From assembly GCA_964448675.1 (NCBI GenBank), contig CAYUZU010000035.1, positions 1 through 41,137 on the forward strand: a DNA stretch of 41,137 nt, given 5' to 3'. The notes beneath the pieces are model-generated. The model ran no database searches, was not told the origin of the DNA, and worked only from the letters and a program-made list of their open reading frames with translations. The DNA is from CAYUZU01 sp964448675 (lineage in GTDB: Bacteria > Planctomycetota > Phycisphaerae > UBA1845 > Fen-1342). The position numbers and the translations under genes were made by a program. Positions 40,173-41,137 of the stretch are shown in pieces; the stretch's first letter is position 1; every line of letters begins with the position of its first letter.

Positions 40173-40784
40173 TCACGTCGGGGAGTAACGAGAGAGACGG
40201 CTTGCGTCAACACGACGGCAACGTTCGCCGGGTCGCGAACCGTCGCCGTCGCAGACGGGGATCTCCGGCGGCAGGGCCTGGACCTCTGCCAGCGTCCACG
40301 GACAATCCGACCCGCAGCCCGGCATCCCGCTGCAGCCGTTGAACCAGTTCGGCACCAGCCCGCGCCAGTAGATGTCGACGCCTTCGACGCTGTCGGCGGT
40401 GACACCGATCGCGCCCTTGAAGTCGGGCGCGGTCTGGCCGGACGGTGCGTACGATTCCACGGTCTGCAGGCTCTGCGTGATGTGCTGCGTGCCACCGCCG
40501 GTGTCGAAGCTGAAGACGCTCTCGTTGGTCGGCGGGATGGTGCCGTAGCGGACGATGCCCTCCCACAGCAGGTCGCCGACCGGCTGCACGGTGATCGTGT
40601 CGCGCGGCAGGAAGAACCAGCCGCCGCCGTACGGGTCGTAGAAGGAGGGCGCCGTTGCCACGAGGTTCGAGCGGGCCTCGACGTCGTCGTTGGTGCCGCG
40701 GATCGTGTAGCGCAGCTCGACCGACGGGTTGTTGCCGGTCGTGACCTGGCGGCTTTCGAGTTTCTCGAGCACCTCGACGGGCAC
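40173..40784 (-). CDS. Hypothetical protein, probably a truncated phage-like structural protein
   Basis: 203 residues from a GTG at 40784 with GGGGGA 7 nt upstream. The first 130 or so residues are coherent and beta-rich (LEKLESRQVTTGNNPSVELR, YTIRGTNDDVEARSNLVATA, GGGTQHITQSLQTVESYAPS, DFKGAIGVTADSVEGVDIYW) and give me the impression of a phage-tail-type protein. From about residue 135 the character changes to a Cys/Pro/Gly-rich stretch (WFNGCSGMPGCGSDCPW), then Arg/Ser-rich low-quality sequence (GERCRRVDASRLSRYSPT). I read this as a 3'-truncated gene fused to foreign sequence, but the alternative of one odd protein cannot be excluded. No function assigned. It is convergent with the dioxygenase gene. 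Confidence 0.45.
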   Translation of the reverse strand: MPVEVLEKLESRQVTTGNNPSVELRYTIRGTNDDVEARSNLVATAPSFYDPYGGGWFFLPRDTITVQPVGDLLWEGIVRYGTIPPTNESVFSFDTGGGTQHITQSLQTVESYAPSGQTAPDFKGAIGVTADSVEGVDIYWRGLVPNWFNGCSGMPGCGSDCPWTLAEVQALPPEIPVCDGDGSRPGERCRRVDASRLSRYSPT

Positions 40785-40820
40785 GTCATTGTCCCCCGAT
40801 CGGATACAATGGGAATCGCC

Positions 40821-41137
40821 ATGAAGAACGAATGCTATCCATGCCCATGCTGTGGATGCCTGACGCTAACTTGCCCAGACCGCGGTTCGTTCGAGCTATG
40901 CCCTGTCTGCTTCTGGGAAGACGACAGCGTTCAATACAACGATCCGGACTACGAAGGCGGGGCCAACAAACCGGCCCTTCGACAAGCGAGGCAAAACCAC
41001 CGCACCTTCGGTGCGTGTGATCGGGCTTGCGTTCTTTGCGTCGGCATGCGGGGCCTCCAAGACGCTTTGCGCGGTGTAACACCGCGCGTTTTCGCGTCCC
41101 AGGCCGCGCTGCCGACCATCGGCAGGTCACCGCAAGT
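40821..41137 (+). CDS. CPCC-family cysteine-rich protein (3' end beyond the window)
   Basis: An ATG at 40821 opens a frame that stays open to the last base (105 full codons). The first 68 residues match the small CPCC family: ECYPCPCCGCLTLTCPDRGS, LCPVCFWEDDSVQYNDPDYE, GGANKPALRQARQNHRTFGA. The CPCC, CPVCFWEDD and YEGGAN motifs are characteristic, and the cysteines probably bind zinc. Family members are usually only about 70-100 residues and end soon after FGAC. Here the frame continues with unrelated sequence, so a missing stop codon, frameshift or fusion is likely. Such genes often accompany RHS/polymorphic toxin loci as accessory or immunity genes (recalled association, not tested). The start lies divergent to the preceding minus-strand gene. 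Confidence 0.75.
   Translation, partial: MKNECYPCPCCGCLTLTCPDRGSFELCPVCFWEDDSVQYNDPDYEGGANKPALRQARQNHRTFGACDRACVLCVGMRGLQDALRGVTPRVFASQAALPTIGRSPQ

Overview
The window is GC-rich, densely coded DNA that most resembles a Planctomycetota genome, probably a Phycisphaerae-like lineage. This is inferred from the combination of features: a PEP-CTERM exported protein, a planctomycete-style pseudopilin with a GFTLIELL leader, a huge FG-GAP/ASPIC-UnbV protein ending in a dockerin-like calcium repeat, a Tat-exported sulfatase, a MtaA/UroD-like protein, and many GTG starts behind strong Shine-Dalgarno sites. No rRNA, tRNA, CRISPR array or intact insertion sequence was found.

The core (about 3.7-40.0 kb) is a large L-rhamnose/sulfated-glycan utilisation locus in four transcription blocks. 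(1) Minus strand, 17.8 down to 3.7 kb: LacI-type regulator, PEP-CTERM protein, pseudopilin, FG-GAP/dockerin protein, GH106-like glycosidase, AraA/FucI-like sugar isomerase, UroD/MtaA-like protein and an exported GH43-like propeller glycosidase. (2) Plus strand, 18.15 to 28.16 kb, divergent from lacI: exported six-hairpin glycosidase, L-rhamnose mutarotase (rhaM), DeoR regulator, lutA-lutB-lutC (lactate oxidation) and a GH78 alpha-L-rhamnosidase. From lutA onward, consecutive genes overlap by 4 nt. (3) Minus strand, 36.45 down to 28.18 kb: L-rhamnose isomerase, rhamnulokinase, ABC solute-binding protein, two MalF/MalG-type permeases and a Tat-exported sulfatase. (4) Plus strand, 36.88 to 39.97 kb: class II aldolase, sulfatase-maturating radical SAM enzyme with a SEC-C tail, and a PhyH-type dioxygenase.

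As read here, exported propeller and six-hairpin glycosidases and the sulfatase trim a rhamnose-containing, probably sulfated, glycan outside the cytoplasm. The ABC importer brings in oligosaccharides, and the GH78 and GH106-like enzymes, which have no signal peptide, release L-rhamnose inside. RhaM, RhaI, RhaB and the aldolase then give DHAP plus L-lactaldehyde. Lactaldehyde oxidised to lactate by an enzyme not in this window would enter pyruvate through LutABC. The radical SAM maturase would install formylglycine in the sulfatase. The aldolase has a FucA-like active site followed by a linker and an amphipathic C-terminal helix. This looks like a bacterial-microcompartment encapsulation peptide and suggests that the cleavage step is sequestered in a planctomycete-type microcompartment encoded elsewhere.

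The flanks are accessory DNA. On the left are the 3' end of an RHS-repeat protein with a variable tip, a small lipoprotein (possible immunity partner), and an AbiEi antitoxin whose AbiEii toxin partner is reduced to its first 17 or so codons. On the right are a truncated-looking hypothetical with a phage-like flavour and a CPCC cysteine-rich protein running off the edge. The 755-bp gap at 2990-3744 carries a phased TTCGC array and no convincing gene.
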